Shown: piece by piece, positions 8,010 to 16,436 of the stretch | How the letters are laid out: each line of letters begins with the position of its first letter | Numbering within the stretch: position 1 is the first letter of the stretch | NCBI RefSeq assembly: GCF_026013475.1 | Contig: NZ_JAPDPH010000009.1 | Coordinates: 1-64,000 of the forward strand | DNA length: 64,000 bases | Direction of reading: 5' to 3' | DNA from: Micromonospora yasonensis | Lineage (GTDB): Bacteria > Actinomycetota > Actinomycetes > Mycobacteriales > Micromonosporaceae | Position numbers and translations under genes: made by a program | The notes under the pieces: generated by a model | Databases searched by the model: none | Told to the model about the DNA's origin: nothing | Seen by the model: only the letters and a program-made list of their open reading frames with translations

Positions 8010-9257
8010 TCAGCCGCGGGTCATGGCGTGGCGGAGGGCGTACCAGAGCGCGCCGAGGGCCAGGACGCCGAAGCCGGCGATCACGCTGGCCACCGGCAGG
8101 CTCACCGCCAGCACCAGGCAACCGACCAGCCCCAGCGCGGCGATGAGCTGTACCGGGACCTTCCGGGCCGGCTCCCGGCCCAGGGTGAGCGCGGAGGCGT
8201 TGGTGATCGCGTAGTAGACCAGCACCGTGCAGCTGGAGAACCCGATCGCGCCGCGGACGTCGCCAAGTGCCACCACCACGATCACCACGGCGGCCACGGC
8301 CAACTCGGCGCGGTGCGGCACCTGGTAACGGGGATGCACGGCGGCCAGCGCGCCCGGCAGGTCCCGGCGGCGCGCCATCGCCAGGGTGGTCCGGCCGACC
8401 CCGGCGAGCAGGGAGAGCAGCACCCCGGCCACCGCCACGGTCGCGCCGGCCCGGACCAGCCAGGCCAGGTCGGGCAGCCCGGCGGCGGTCACCACGTCCG
8501 CCAGCGGCGCGTCGGCGGCGGCGAGCCGGCCAGGCCCGAGCACGCCGAGTGCCACCACGGCCAGCACCAGGTAGATCGCCAGCACGAGGCCGAGGGCCAG
8601 CGGCATGGCGCGCGGGATGGTCCGCTCCGGGTCACGGACCTCCTCGCCGAGGGTGGCGATCCGGGCGTACCCGGCGAAGGCGAAGAAGAGCAGGCCGGCG
8701 GCGGTCAGCACGCCCCGGACGCCGGTGCCGCCCAGGTCGCCGATTCGGGCCGGAGTCAGGTGGCCGCCGGCGACGCCGGTGACCGCCACCAGGGTCAGCA
8801 CGGCCAGCACGAGGCCGACCAGGATCCGGGTCGCGGTGGCGGTCTTGCCGATGCCGCGCAGGTTCACTGCGGTCACCGCCACCACCGCGAGGACCGCGAG
8901 GAGCCGCGCCCGCCCCGGCCAGAGGTAGGCCCCGATGGTCAGCGCCATGGCCGCGCAGCTGGCCGTCTTGCCGACCACGAACCCCCAGCCGGCGAGGAAG
9001 CCGGCGAACGGGTGCAGGCGTTCCCGGCCGTAGACGTACGTGCCGCCGGACTCGGGGTAGCGGGCCGCGAGCCGGGCCGAGCTGGTTGCGTTGCAGTAGG
9101 CGATGAAGCCGGCCAGAGCCAGCGCGGCCAGCAGCCCGACGCCGCCGGCCGCGGCCGCGGCGGGGGCGAAGACCACGAAGACGCCCGCGCCGAGCATCGA
9201 CCCCAGGCCGATGACCACCGCATCGGGTACGGCCAGCCGTCGGGCCAGTTCCGCCAT
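8010..9257 (-). CDS. APC superfamily amino acid/amine permease
   Basis: A 415-residue polytopic membrane protein with about 11-12 hydrophobic helices. It opens with VPDAVVIGLGSMLGAGVFVVF, the unwound first helix with the G-S/A-G motif that binds substrate amino and carboxyl groups in APC transporters. Later segments such as FFAFAGYARIATLGEEVRDPERTIPRA match the conserved region after TM6 (E-E-v-x-d-P-e-r-t-i-P-r). Substrate is unknown, probably an amino acid or amine. The C-terminal end meets the convergent channel gene with a 6-base gap. The PAP2 gene lies 9 bases upstream on the same strand, so the two may be co-transcribed. Confidence 0.88.
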   Translation of the reverse strand: MAELARRLAVPDAVVIGLGSMLGAGVFVVFAPAAAAAGGVGLLAALALAGFIAYCNATSSARLAARYPESGGTYVYGRERLHPFAGFLAGWGFVVGKTASCAAMALTIGAYLWPGRARLLAVLAVVAVTAVNLRGIGKTATATRILVGLVLAVLTLVAVTGVAGGHLTPARIGDLGGTGVRGVLTAAGLLFFAFAGYARIATLGEEVRDPERTIPRAMPLALGLVLAIYLVLAVVALGVLGPGRLAAADAPLADVVTAAGLPDLAWLVRAGATVAVAGVLLSLLAGVGRTTLAMARRRDLPGALAAVHPRYQVPHRAELAVAAVVIVVVALGDVRGAIGFSSCTVLVYYAITNASALTLGREPARKVPVQLIAALGLVGCLVLAVSLPVASVIAGFGVLALGALWYALRHAMTRG

Positions 9258-9266
9258 GCGCGCAGG

Positions 9267-10028
9267 TTACGGGGCCGAGATGAACGGACGGTCCCACCGC
9301 CGGAGCGCGGCGGGCAACGGCACGTCGTCCCAGGGCACCCGGTGCAGCAGTCGGTCCAGCAGCAGGCCGAGCAGCAGCCCGGCGAGACCGTCAGTGATCC
9401 AGTGGAAGTTCAGGTAGGTCGTGGTGACCAGCAGGATCGCCGGGGGTGCAACGCGGATCAGCCGGTACCAGCCGGCGGACAGGCGACCGTTCGTCAGCGC
9501 GACGAGCAGCAGCGCGATCAGCCCGTACCAGACGATGGCGTTGGCGACGTGCCCCGATGGATAGGACATCGAGTACGCGCCGGCCGGCAGGTGGTTGAAG
9601 ATCCGCACCGCCTCCTCGGGCGGCAGGAACGGCTCCTTCACCGAGGCACTGGGGGCGGCTCGGTCCGTCCAGGCCTTCAGCGGGCCGATGGTGAAGTAGG
9701 CGACCACGAAGGTGCCCGCGAACAGCACCAGCGGCCGGACCGAGTGCCGGCGCCAGGCGACCGCCAGGGCGAGTGCCACGGAGACCGGCGTCAGCAGCAT
9801 GCCGCCCTGGCCGAGCAGGTTGAACACCCGGGCCGTCCAGTAGAGCGGGGCGGGATCGTGGGCGAACGCCCACGCGCTCACCTCGAGGTCGAGGCCGAGC
9901 AGCCGTCCCTCGGCGAGCGCCACGGTCAGCCCGACCAGGGCGGCGAGCAGCAGCCCGTCCCACCACCAGCCGGCCGGCCGGACGGGCCGGAGCCGCGGCT
10001 TCTCGCGTGCCTCCCTGGTCTCCCGCAC
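9267..10028 (-). CDS. PAP2 family membrane phosphatase
   Basis: A 253-residue integral membrane protein with about six helices. The three phosphatase motifs are recognisable: LKAWTDRAAPS (motif 1, K-x4-R variant), YPSGH (motif 2, catalytic histidine) and FHWITD (motif 3, nucleophilic histidine with aspartate). Family members remove phosphate from lipid phosphates such as undecaprenyl pyrophosphate or phosphatidic acid at the outer membrane face. The GTG start at 10028 gives a basic cytosolic N-terminus. It is divergent from the DUF4032 gene with about 105 bases between starts and lies just upstream of the APC permease. Confidence 0.85.
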   Translation of the reverse strand: MRETREAREKPRLRPVRPAGWWWDGLLLAALVGLTVALAEGRLLGLDLEVSAWAFAHDPAPLYWTARVFNLLGQGGMLLTPVSVALALAVAWRRHSVRPLVLFAGTFVVAYFTIGPLKAWTDRAAPSASVKEPFLPPEEAVRIFNHLPAGAYSMSYPSGHVANAIVWYGLIALLLVALTNGRLSAGWYRLIRVAPPAILLVTTTYLNFHWITDGLAGLLLGLLLDRLLHRVPWDDVPLPAALRRWDRPFISAP

Positions 10029-10133
10029 GCGACCACGCTACCGGCCGCCGCTGACGCCGGACCGGCGCGGGCGTCGGCGGCTGTGTGCCGGCCCACGAAG
10101 GGCAGCGCTGTGCCGGGGGAAGAGGTCACACTT

Positions 10134-11351
10134 GTGGCCGTGCGGATCACTTCGGCCCTCGTCGACCCAGCGCTGCTCGACCTTCCCTGGTCGACCCCGT
10201 TGGAGGAGTGGCCTGCCCAGCACCTGGTCGCGCTGCCGCAGGGCATCTCGCGGCACATCGTGCGCTTCGTCCGGCTCGGCGACTACGTGTACGCGGTCAA
10301 GGAGACCGGCGAGCGGGTCGCCGAGCGGGAGTACGATCTGCTCCGGGCCCTGGAGCGGATCGACTTCCCCTCGGTCGAGGCGGTCGCGATCGTGGCCGAC
10401 CGGCAGACCGACGACGGCGAGCCGCTGGACCCGGTGCTGATCACCCGGCACCTCCAGTTCTCGCTGCCCTACCGGGCGCTCTTCTCCCGGACGCTGCGCC
10501 CGGAGACGATGAACCGGCTGCTCGACGCGCTGGCCGTGCTGCTGGTCCGGATGCACCTGACCGGCTTCTTCTGGGGCGACTGCTCGCTGTCCAACACGCT
10601 GTTCCGCCGCGACGCGGGCGCGTTCGCCGCCTACCTGGTGGACGCCGAGACCGGGGCGCTGCGCAACTCGCTCTCCAATGGCCAGCGCGGCGAGGACCTG
10701 GAGATCGCCCGGGTCAACATCTTCGGCGAGGCGCTGGACCTCCAGGCCGCCGGGCTGCTGCACGAGTCGATCGACCCGGAGGTGGTCTGCGAGGAGGTCG
10801 TGCAGCGGTACGAGCGGCTCTGGCACGAGATCACCTACGAGCAGCAGATCGAGCGGGAGGCCCGGCACCACATCGAGGGCCGCATCCGCCGCCTCAACGA
10901 GCTGGGCTTCGACGTCGCCGAGGTGGCCATGTCGACCGCGGACAACGGGCGGTACCTGGTGCGCCCGAAGGTGGTCGACGCCGGCTACCACACCCGCCGG
11001 CTGCTCCGGCTCACCGGCCTGGACGCCGAGGAGAACCAGGCCCGCAAGCTGCTCAACGATCTGGACGCGTACCGGGTGGAGAGCGACCTCACCGACGAGC
11101 AGCAGGCCGCGCACCGCTGGCTGACCGAGGTGTTCGAGCCGGTGGTCCGCGCGGTGCCGGCGCACTTGCGCCGGAAGCTGGAGCCGCAGGAGCTGTTCGC
11201 GCAGATCATCGAGCACAAGTGGCTGCTCTCCGAGCGAGCCGGCCGGGACGTCGGGATGCGCCACGCGGTGCAGTCGTACCTCTCGGACGTGCTCGTGCAC
11301 CGCCCGGACGAGCAGGCCGTCCTCGGCATCGAGGTTCCCACCGCCGGCTGA
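10134..11351 (+). CDS. DUF4032 protein with kinase-like N-terminal domain
   Basis: A 405-residue cytosolic protein. The first half resembles lipopolysaccharide-kinase/Rio-like folds: VYAVKETGERVAEREY gives the lysine and glutamate of an ATP site, WGDCSLSNTLFRR resembles a catalytic loop (D-x4-N spacing), and YLVDAETGAL stands where the DFG-type aspartate would be. The second half is the DUF4032 domain, rich in charged helices. This suggests an uncharacterised small-molecule or protein kinase; activity is inferred only. The GTG at 10134 follows GGGGGAAGAGG at a good distance; an upstream GTG at 10110 would add eight residues. Confidence 0.8.
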   Translation: MAVRITSALVDPALLDLPWSTPLEEWPAQHLVALPQGISRHIVRFVRLGDYVYAVKETGERVAEREYDLLRALERIDFPSVEAVAIVADRQTDDGEPLDPVLITRHLQFSLPYRALFSRTLRPETMNRLLDALAVLLVRMHLTGFFWGDCSLSNTLFRRDAGAFAAYLVDAETGALRNSLSNGQRGEDLEIARVNIFGEALDLQAAGLLHESIDPEVVCEEVVQRYERLWHEITYEQQIEREARHHIEGRIRRLNELGFDVAEVAMSTADNGRYLVRPKVVDAGYHTRRLLRLTGLDAEENQARKLLNDLDAYRVESDLTDEQQAAHRWLTEVFEPVVRAVPAHLRRKLEPQELFAQIIEHKWLLSERAGRDVGMRHAVQSYLSDVLVHRPDEQAVLGIEVPTAG

Positions 11352-11375
11352 CTCCGCCCGCAGCCCGCAGCCGCG

Positions 11376-12485
11376 TCACTCCACCCAGGCGCCGCCCCGC
11401 ATCACCCGGACCACATTCAGGTCGTCGTCGAGCACGAGCAGGTCGGCCCGGAGCCCGGCCTGGAGCGCCCCGACCTGATTGCCCAGGCCGATCGCCCGGG
11501 CCGGGGTGGTGGCGGCCATCCGGCAGGCGTCCGGCAGGGCGATGCCGGCCGCGACGGCGTGCCGCAGGGCGGCGTCCATGGTGAGGGTGCTACCGGCGAT
11601 GGCGCCGTCCCGGCTGAGCCGGGCCACCCCGTCGGCCACGGTGACGGCCTGGCCGCCCAGCTCGTACTCGCCGTCGGGCATGCCGGCGGCGGCCATCGCG
11701 TCGGTGATCAGGGCGGCCCGCTCCGGGCCGGCCACCCAGGTGGCGAAGCCGAGCATCCCGTCGTGCAGGTGCACTCCGTCGGCGACCAGCTCGCACACCA
11801 CGCTCGGGGCGTCCAACAGGGCCGCCACCGGGCCCGGCTCCCGGTGGTGCACCGGGCGCATCCCGTTGAACAGGTGGGTGCCGACGCTCGCCCCGGCCGC
11901 CACGGCGGCCCGGGTCTGCTCCCAGGTGGCGTCGGTGTGCCCCACGGCCGCGACCACGCCGCGCGAGACGAGCAGCTCGATCGCCTCCACCGCGCCGTCC
12001 CGCTCCGGGGCCAGGGTGACCATCCGGACCGCGCCGCCGCCCAGCTCGATCAGCTCGGCGAGTTCCTCGTTGGACGGGTCGCGGAGGAACTCCGGGTTCT
12101 GCGCGCCGCAGCGGTCCGCCGACAGGTACGGCCCCTCGAAGTGGATCCCGGCCAGCACCCCCGCCTCGACCAGCGGCCGGTACGCGGCGGTGGCGTCCCG
12201 CATCAGCGCGTACGGCGAGCTGACCAGACTGGCCAGCAGGGTGGTGGTGCCGTGCCGCAGGTGGAACGCGGCGGCGGCGCGGGCCGAGTCGGCGTCTCCG
12301 GTGGTGAAGGTGTGCCCACCGCCGCCATGGGTGTGCATGTCCACGAAGCCCGGCACGATCCAGTGCCCGTCGTGCACCGACGGGTACTCGGCGACGGCCC
12401 GGATCCGGTCGCCGGCGATCTCGACGCAGCCCTGCCGGATCACGCCGGTCGGGGTCACCACCTTGCCGGTCACGCGTACGGTCAT
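11376..12485 (-). CDS. nagA: N-acetylglucosamine-6-phosphate deacetylase
   Basis: A 369-residue amidohydrolase that removes acetate from N-acetylglucosamine-6-phosphate (or the galactosamine analogue), feeding amino sugars into glycolysis and wall recycling. Visible metal and substrate motifs in order are FVDMHTHGGGGH (about residue 50), HFEGPYLS, VGHTDATWEQTR, GTHLFNGM and LITDAMAAAG with the catalytic aspartate. Length is normal for NagA. It is the last gene of a three-gene operon; its ATG overlaps the end of the ROK kinase by four bases, implying translational coupling. The next gene downstream is convergent. Confidence 0.93.
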   Translation of the reverse strand: MTVRVTGKVVTPTGVIRQGCVEIAGDRIRAVAEYPSVHDGHWIVPGFVDMHTHGGGGHTFTTGDADSARAAAAFHLRHGTTTLLASLVSSPYALMRDATAAYRPLVEAGVLAGIHFEGPYLSADRCGAQNPEFLRDPSNEELAELIELGGGAVRMVTLAPERDGAVEAIELLVSRGVVAAVGHTDATWEQTRAAVAAGASVGTHLFNGMRPVHHREPGPVAALLDAPSVVCELVADGVHLHDGMLGFATWVAGPERAALITDAMAAAGMPDGEYELGGQAVTVADGVARLSRDGAIAGSTLTMDAALRHAVAAGIALPDACRMAATTPARAIGLGNQVGALQAGLRADLLVLDDDLNVVRVMRGGAWVE

Positions 12486-13414
12486 CGGCTCTTCGCCTCC
12501 AGGGTGTCCAGGGCCAGCAGGGCGGCACCGAGGCAGCCGGCCTCGTCGCCGAGGGCCGCCGCGACCAGGCGCGGCTCCCGGTGGAAGGTCAGTCGTTCGC
12601 GGAGCGCCGCGCGCAGCGGGTCGAGCAGCCCGGAACCGGCCTGGGCGAGCCCGCCGCCGATCACCATGGCAGCCACGTCGAAGAGCGCCTGGCCGGTGGC
12701 GAGTCCGTCGGCGAGCGCCTCGACCGCCTCCCGCCAGACCCGGCCGGCCAGGTCCTCGCCGGCCGCCGCCCGCTCCGCCACCTCGGCAGCGGTGGCCGGG
12801 AAGCCGGCCAGCCCGGTGTAGCGGCGCCCGATCGCCGAGGCCGACGCCACGGCCTCCAGACAGCCCGGGCGGCCGCAGCCGCAGCGTGGGCCGTCGGGGC
12901 GTACCAGGATGTGGCCGATCTCCCCGGCGGCGCCGTGCGCCCCGGTGGCGGTCGACCCGTCGACCACATGGGCGGCGGCGATTCCGGTGCCGATCGCGAC
13001 GAAGAGCACGTGGCCGGCGTCCCGCCCGGCGCCGAGCCGGGCCTCGGCCAGGCCGCCCACCCGCACGTCGTGGCCGAGCGCCGCCGGCAGGCCGAGCCGC
13101 GTCTGCGCCAGCTCCCGCAGCGGTACGTCCCGGAAGCCCACGTTCGCCGACCAGACCGCGACCCCGCGCGCCTCGTTGACCACCCCCGGTACGGCGATGC
13201 CGCAGGCCACCGGCGTCAGCCCGTCGGCGCGGGCCTTGCCGGCCAGCCCGTCGGCGACGTCGAGGATCGTCCCGACCACCGCCGCCGGGCCGCGCGCCGC
13301 CTCGGTGGCGTGCCGTTCGGCGTGCACCACGGTGCCGTCCGGGCGGACCAGGGCGCACTTCATCCCGGTGCCGCCGACGTCCAGCGCGACGACGACCGCG
13401 TCGTCTGAGGTCAC
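12482..13414 (-). CDS. ROK family sugar kinase, probably amino-sugar kinase
   Basis: A 310-residue ROK protein. The N-terminus VVALDVGGTGMKCALV is the phosphate-binding DxGGT loop; GEIGHILV carries the conserved E-x-G-H that contacts sugar and zinc, followed by the zinc motif CGCGRPGCLE. No N-terminal helix-turn-helix is present, so it is a kinase rather than a ROK repressor. In this operon, between a SIS isomerase/deaminase and nagA, the most likely substrate is N-acetylglucosamine, N-acetylgalactosamine or a related sugar. Overlaps of four bases at both ends indicate coupled translation. Confidence 0.9.
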   Translation of the reverse strand: MTSDDAVVVALDVGGTGMKCALVRPDGTVVHAERHATEAARGPAAVVGTILDVADGLAGKARADGLTPVACGIAVPGVVNEARGVAVWSANVGFRDVPLRELAQTRLGLPAALGHDVRVGGLAEARLGAGRDAGHVLFVAIGTGIAAAHVVDGSTATGAHGAAGEIGHILVRPDGPRCGCGRPGCLEAVASASAIGRRYTGLAGFPATAAEVAERAAAGEDLAGRVWREAVEALADGLATGQALFDVAAMVIGGGLAQAGSGLLDPLRAALRERLTFHREPRLVAAALGDEAGCLGAALLALDTLEAKSR

Positions 13415-14340
13415 GCGAGCACCACGGAGCGGGTCAGGTGCCGGGGCGCGTCCGGGTCGAGGCCGCGGCTGGTGGCCAGCGCGACGGCGAAGCGTTGGGC
13501 GAGGATCAGGTCGGCCATCGGGTCGACCGGGTTACGCCCGGCCGCCCAGCTGGTCAGCACGGTCCGGCAGCCGTGGGTGCGGCTGTGCGCGAAGGCGGCG
13601 CCGGTGGCGGCCACGTCCTCGGGCAGCCCCGCGGGGATGTCGCCGAACGCCCAGACCAGCCGGCCCGGGGCGGCGACCGAGATCGGGCCGTGCCGGTAGT
13701 CCATCGCCGGGTACGCCTCGGCCCAGAAGGTGGCCGCCTCCCGGCACTTCAGCGCGGCCTCCTGGGCCAGCCCGACCGTCCAACCGCGGCCGAGGAAGGT
13801 GACCTGTTCGATCCGGGCCGGGTCGATCGGCAGCGGGGCCCGGACGGCGACCTCCGCGTCGGCGGCCAGCCGGCCCAGGTCCTCGCCGAGGTGGGCGCGG
13901 AGCAGGGCGAGGGCGGTGGTGGCGAACCGGGTCTGCACGACCGAGCGCTCGTCGGCGAAGGGCAGGGTCACCGTGGCGTCGGCCAGCTCGACCGCCGGCG
14001 AACCGGGGTCGCCGACCAGCACCGTGGTGGCGACCCGGCCGCGCAGCGCGGCGAGCAGCTCGAGCACCTCGGTGGTGGTGCCGGAGCGGGTGATCGCGAT
14101 GAGCCGGTCGTAGCGGCGGTCGGTGGGGAACTCGCTGGCCTGGAAGGCGTCGGTCTCGCCCTGGCCGGCGTGCTCGCGCAGTCCGGCGTACGCCGCCGCC
14201 ATGAACCACGACGTGCCGCAGCCGACGACGGCGACCCGCTCGCCCGGACGCGGCAGCCGGTCGGCGACGGTCGGGGCGAGCTGCGCCGCCTCCCGCCAGC
14301 AGTCGGGCTGGCTCGCGATCTCCGCGTGCACGTACGCCAT
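13411..14340 (-). CDS. SIS domain sugar isomerase/deaminase, AgaS-like
   Basis: A 309-residue protein with two SIS sugar-phosphate domains. Key segments are VAVVGCGTSWFMAAAYAGLRE (first phosphate loop), LIAITRSGTTTEVLELL (S-x-S/T loop) and a second domain from VTFLGRGWTVGLAQEAALKCRE. It is shorter than GlmS and lacks the glutaminase half, matching AgaS/FrlB-like proteins that deaminate or isomerise hexosamine-6-phosphates. As the first gene of the operon it would convert the product of NagA to a fructose/tagatose phosphate. The ATG at 14340 has GAGGAG upstream. Whether the substrate is glucosamine- or galactosamine-6-phosphate cannot be told. Confidence 0.85.
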   Translation of the reverse strand: MAYVHAEIASQPDCWREAAQLAPTVADRLPRPGERVAVVGCGTSWFMAAAYAGLREHAGQGETDAFQASEFPTDRRYDRLIAITRSGTTTEVLELLAALRGRVATTVLVGDPGSPAVELADATVTLPFADERSVVQTRFATTALALLRAHLGEDLGRLAADAEVAVRAPLPIDPARIEQVTFLGRGWTVGLAQEAALKCREAATFWAEAYPAMDYRHGPISVAAPGRLVWAFGDIPAGLPEDVAATGAAFAHSRTHGCRTVLTSWAAGRNPVDPMADLILAQRFAVALATSRGLDPDAPRHLTRSVVLA

Positions 14341-14541
14341 CACCACTCCTCGCCCCGAGGGGAGACCCTGCGCAATACGGCGCGATATGGCCGTCTTTCG
14401 CGCGTCATTCTGCGCGAACCCGGGTGGCTGTGGCAACCGCCTCTCAGATCGCGCAGCTCAGGGTTTTGCGCCTCGGTAGTTTCGCGCACTACTGTGCACG
14501 CAATCAATCACCGTTCGTGCAGAGTCAGTGGAGGCCCCGCG
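14341..14541. promoter_or_regulatory. Divergent promoter region with repeated TTTCGCGC-like motifs
   Basis: The 201-base gap between the amino-sugar operon and the DeoR gene contains several copies of a TT(C/T)GCGC motif: 14396-14403 (TTTCGCGC), 14409-14417 on the minus strand (TTCGCGCAG), 14449-14456 (TCGCGCAG), 14464-14471 (TTTTGCGC) and 14480-14487 (TTTCGCGC). DeoR-family repressors often bind several TTTC-containing repeats, so these are candidate operators for the adjacent regulator. Confidence 0.5.
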
Positions 14542-15327
14542 GTGGACCGCTACGCCCGATGGAACGCGCTGCTGGAGATGCTGACCGAGAACGGACGGGT
14601 CAGCGTCGAGGAGGCGGCCGAGCGCCTGGACGTCTCCCAGGCCACCATCCGGCGTGACTTCGACCAGCTCGCCCAGCAGCAGATGATCACGCGTACCCGG
14701 GGTGGGGCGGTCGCCAACGGCGTCTCGTACGACCTGCCGCTGCGCTACAAGACCGCGAAGCACTCGGCCGAGAAGCAGCGGATCGGCGCGGCCGCGGCCG
14801 CGCTGGTCTCCCCGGGCACCGTGGTCGGCCTCAACGGGGGCACCACCAGCACCGAGGTGGCCCGGGCCCTCGCGGTCCGGCCGGACCTCAACACCAACGC
14901 CGAGGGTGCCCAGCTCACCGTCGTCACCAACGCCCTGAACATCGCCAACGAGCTGCTGGTGCGCTCCCGGATGAAGGTCGTGGTCGCCGGCGGCGTGGTC
15001 CGGCCGAAGTCGTTCGAGCTGGTCGGCCCGCTGGGCGGGGCGCTGCTGCGCGAGGTGACCCTCGACGTCGCCCTGCTCGGCGTGGACGCGATCGACCCGC
15101 AGCTCGGCGCCGCCGCCCACCACGAGGGGGAGGCGGCGATGAACAGCCTGATGGTGGCGCGGGCCAAGCGGGTGGTGGTGATCGCCGACTCGTCCAAGCT
15201 GGGCGGGCACGCCTTCGCCCGGATCTGCCCGGTGGACCGGGTGGAGACGCTGGTGACCGACTCCGGCGCGTCCCCCCTCGTGGTGCAGGCGTTCCGCGAC
15301 GCCGGTGTGCACGTCGTCTGCGCCTGA
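14542..15327 (+). CDS. DeoR/GlpR family transcriptional regulator of the amino-sugar operon
   Basis: A 261-residue regulator with the classic N-terminal winged helix (WNALLEMLTENGRVSVEEAA, then ERLDVSQATIRRDFDQLA, the DeoR signature) and a C-terminal DeoRC sensor domain with VVGLNGGTTSTEVARAL and a DVALLGVDAID segment, which binds a phosphorylated sugar. It probably represses the divergent SIS-ROK-nagA operon until a hexosamine phosphate accumulates, as AgaR does in enterobacteria. The GTG at 14542 has GTGGAGG 6 bases upstream and begins exactly at the helix-turn-helix domain. Confidence 0.9.
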   Translation: MDRYARWNALLEMLTENGRVSVEEAAERLDVSQATIRRDFDQLAQQQMITRTRGGAVANGVSYDLPLRYKTAKHSAEKQRIGAAAAALVSPGTVVGLNGGTTSTEVARALAVRPDLNTNAEGAQLTVVTNALNIANELLVRSRMKVVVAGGVVRPKSFELVGPLGGALLREVTLDVALLGVDAIDPQLGAAAHHEGEAAMNSLMVARAKRVVVIADSSKLGGHAFARICPVDRVETLVTDSGASPLVVQAFRDAGVHVVCA

Positions 15328-15355
15328 GCCCGCCCCCTTGACAGCGCGACACTTG

Positions 15356-15394
15356 CATACCCGGTATTGCGCCCCGCTGCATACCGCGTATGGT
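15356..15394 (+). promoter_or_regulatory. Tandem CATAC-N3-GTAT palindromes over the ABC transporter promoter
   Basis: CATAC-ccg-GTATT at 15356-15368 and CATAC-cgc-GTATG at 15380-15392 are two near-identical palindromes with starts 24 bases apart. A possible promoter, TTGCGC (15367-15372), 16-base spacer, TATGGT (15389-15394), overlaps both. This arrangement suits a repressor dimer pair controlling the ABC genes; no GntR, PadR or MarR regulator gene is adjacent. Confidence 0.45.
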
Positions 15395-15428
15395 GTCCGC
15401 TGTCACCTACTCATCGGGGGAGGTCAGC

Positions 15429-16436
15429 TTGACGGCTGTCCTGGAGATCGAGGGTCTCCGCAAGACGTACCGGAGCCGGAAACGCGGGGTGCGCCACGCG
15501 CTGGACGGCTTCGACATGCGGGTCGAGGCCGGGCAGGTGCACGGCTTCCTCGGCCCGAACGGCTCGGGCAAGACCACCACGCTGCGCACCCTGCTCGGCC
15601 TGATCCGGCCGAACGGCGGCCGGATGGCCATCCTCGGCCACGAACTGCCGCAGGCGCTGCCGGCCGTCGCCGGCCAGGTCGGGGCCATCGTGGAGAGTCC
15701 GCAGTTCTTCCCGCACTTCTCCGCCCGGGACACGCTCGGCCTGCTGGCACAGGCCGGCGAGCTGCCCGGGCAGCGGGTCGACGAGGTGCTGGAGCTGGTC
15801 GGGCTGCGCGACCGGGCCGGCGAGCGGGTGAAGACCTATTCGCTCGGTATGAAGCAGCGGCTGGCGGTCGCCTCCGCGCTGCTGAAGAACCCGAAGCTGC
15901 TGATCCTGGACGAGCCCGCCAACGGCCTCGACCCGGGCGGCATCCGGGAGATGCGCAGCCTGATGCGGGACCTCGCCGCCGCCGGGATGACCGTGGTGCT
16001 GTCGAGCCACATCCTCGGCGAGATCCAGCTCATCTGTGACTCGGTCACGATCATCTCGCTGGGCCGGCGGGTTGCGTACGGCCCGGTCGACGAGGTGCTG
16101 GCCGCGCACTCCCAGGGCAGCGTGCGGGTATGCCTGGAGGCGGTCGCCGACCTGCCCCAGGCGGCCGACACGCTCAGCGGGGCCGGCATCCGGGTCACCA
16201 CCGAGCCGGATCACCTGATGCTCGCCGGCGTCGACAAGCCGGCCACGGTCAGCCGCCTCCTCGCCGAGCGCGGCCTCTACGTCAGCGAGCTGACCCCGGT
16301 CGCGGTCGACCTGGAGAGCGTCTTCCTCGAACTGACCGCCACCGCGCCGGTCCCCGGCCAGCACCGGCAGGTCGACCAGTCCACGAAGGTCGGTGAGCCG
16401 GGCGTCGGCGGCACCACGGGAGGTTGGGGCGCATGA
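15429..16436 (+). CDS. ABC transporter ATP-binding protein
   Basis: A 335-residue nucleotide-binding subunit: Walker A GFLGPNGSGKTTTLRTLLG (about residues 38-56), signature YSLGMKQRLAVASALL, Walker B KLLILDEPANGLDPGG, and a H-loop in VVLSSHILGE. The C-terminal extension of about 110 residues (SVRVCLEAVADLPQA onward) is typical of export-type (BcrA/DrrA-like) ATPases. With the adjoining permease it forms an efflux or lipid/peptide export system of unknown substrate. The TTG at 15429 was chosen because GGGGGAGG lies 6 bases upstream; an ATG at 15390 falls inside the putative promoter. The stop overlaps the permease start. Confidence 0.88.
   Translation: MTAVLEIEGLRKTYRSRKRGVRHALDGFDMRVEAGQVHGFLGPNGSGKTTTLRTLLGLIRPNGGRMAILGHELPQALPAVAGQVGAIVESPQFFPHFSARDTLGLLAQAGELPGQRVDEVLELVGLRDRAGERVKTYSLGMKQRLAVASALLKNPKLLILDEPANGLDPGGIREMRSLMRDLAAAGMTVVLSSHILGEIQLICDSVTIISLGRRVAYGPVDEVLAAHSQGSVRVCLEAVADLPQAADTLSGAGIRVTTEPDHLMLAGVDKPATVSRLLAERGLYVSELTPVAVDLESVFLELTATAPVPGQHRQVDQSTKVGEPGVGGTTGGWGA

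Noticed and set aside
8028-10133. Long plus-strand frame preceding DUF4032
   Set aside because: It runs antisense to the APC and PAP2 genes with low-complexity sequence. The real gene begins at 10134, where conserved sequence and a ribosome-binding site appear.
12486-13358. Minus-strand extension of nagA by about 290 residues
   Set aside because: The added sequence is out of frame with the ROK kinase that occupies this DNA and is Arg/Gly-rich. The ATG at 12485 gives a normal-length NagA.
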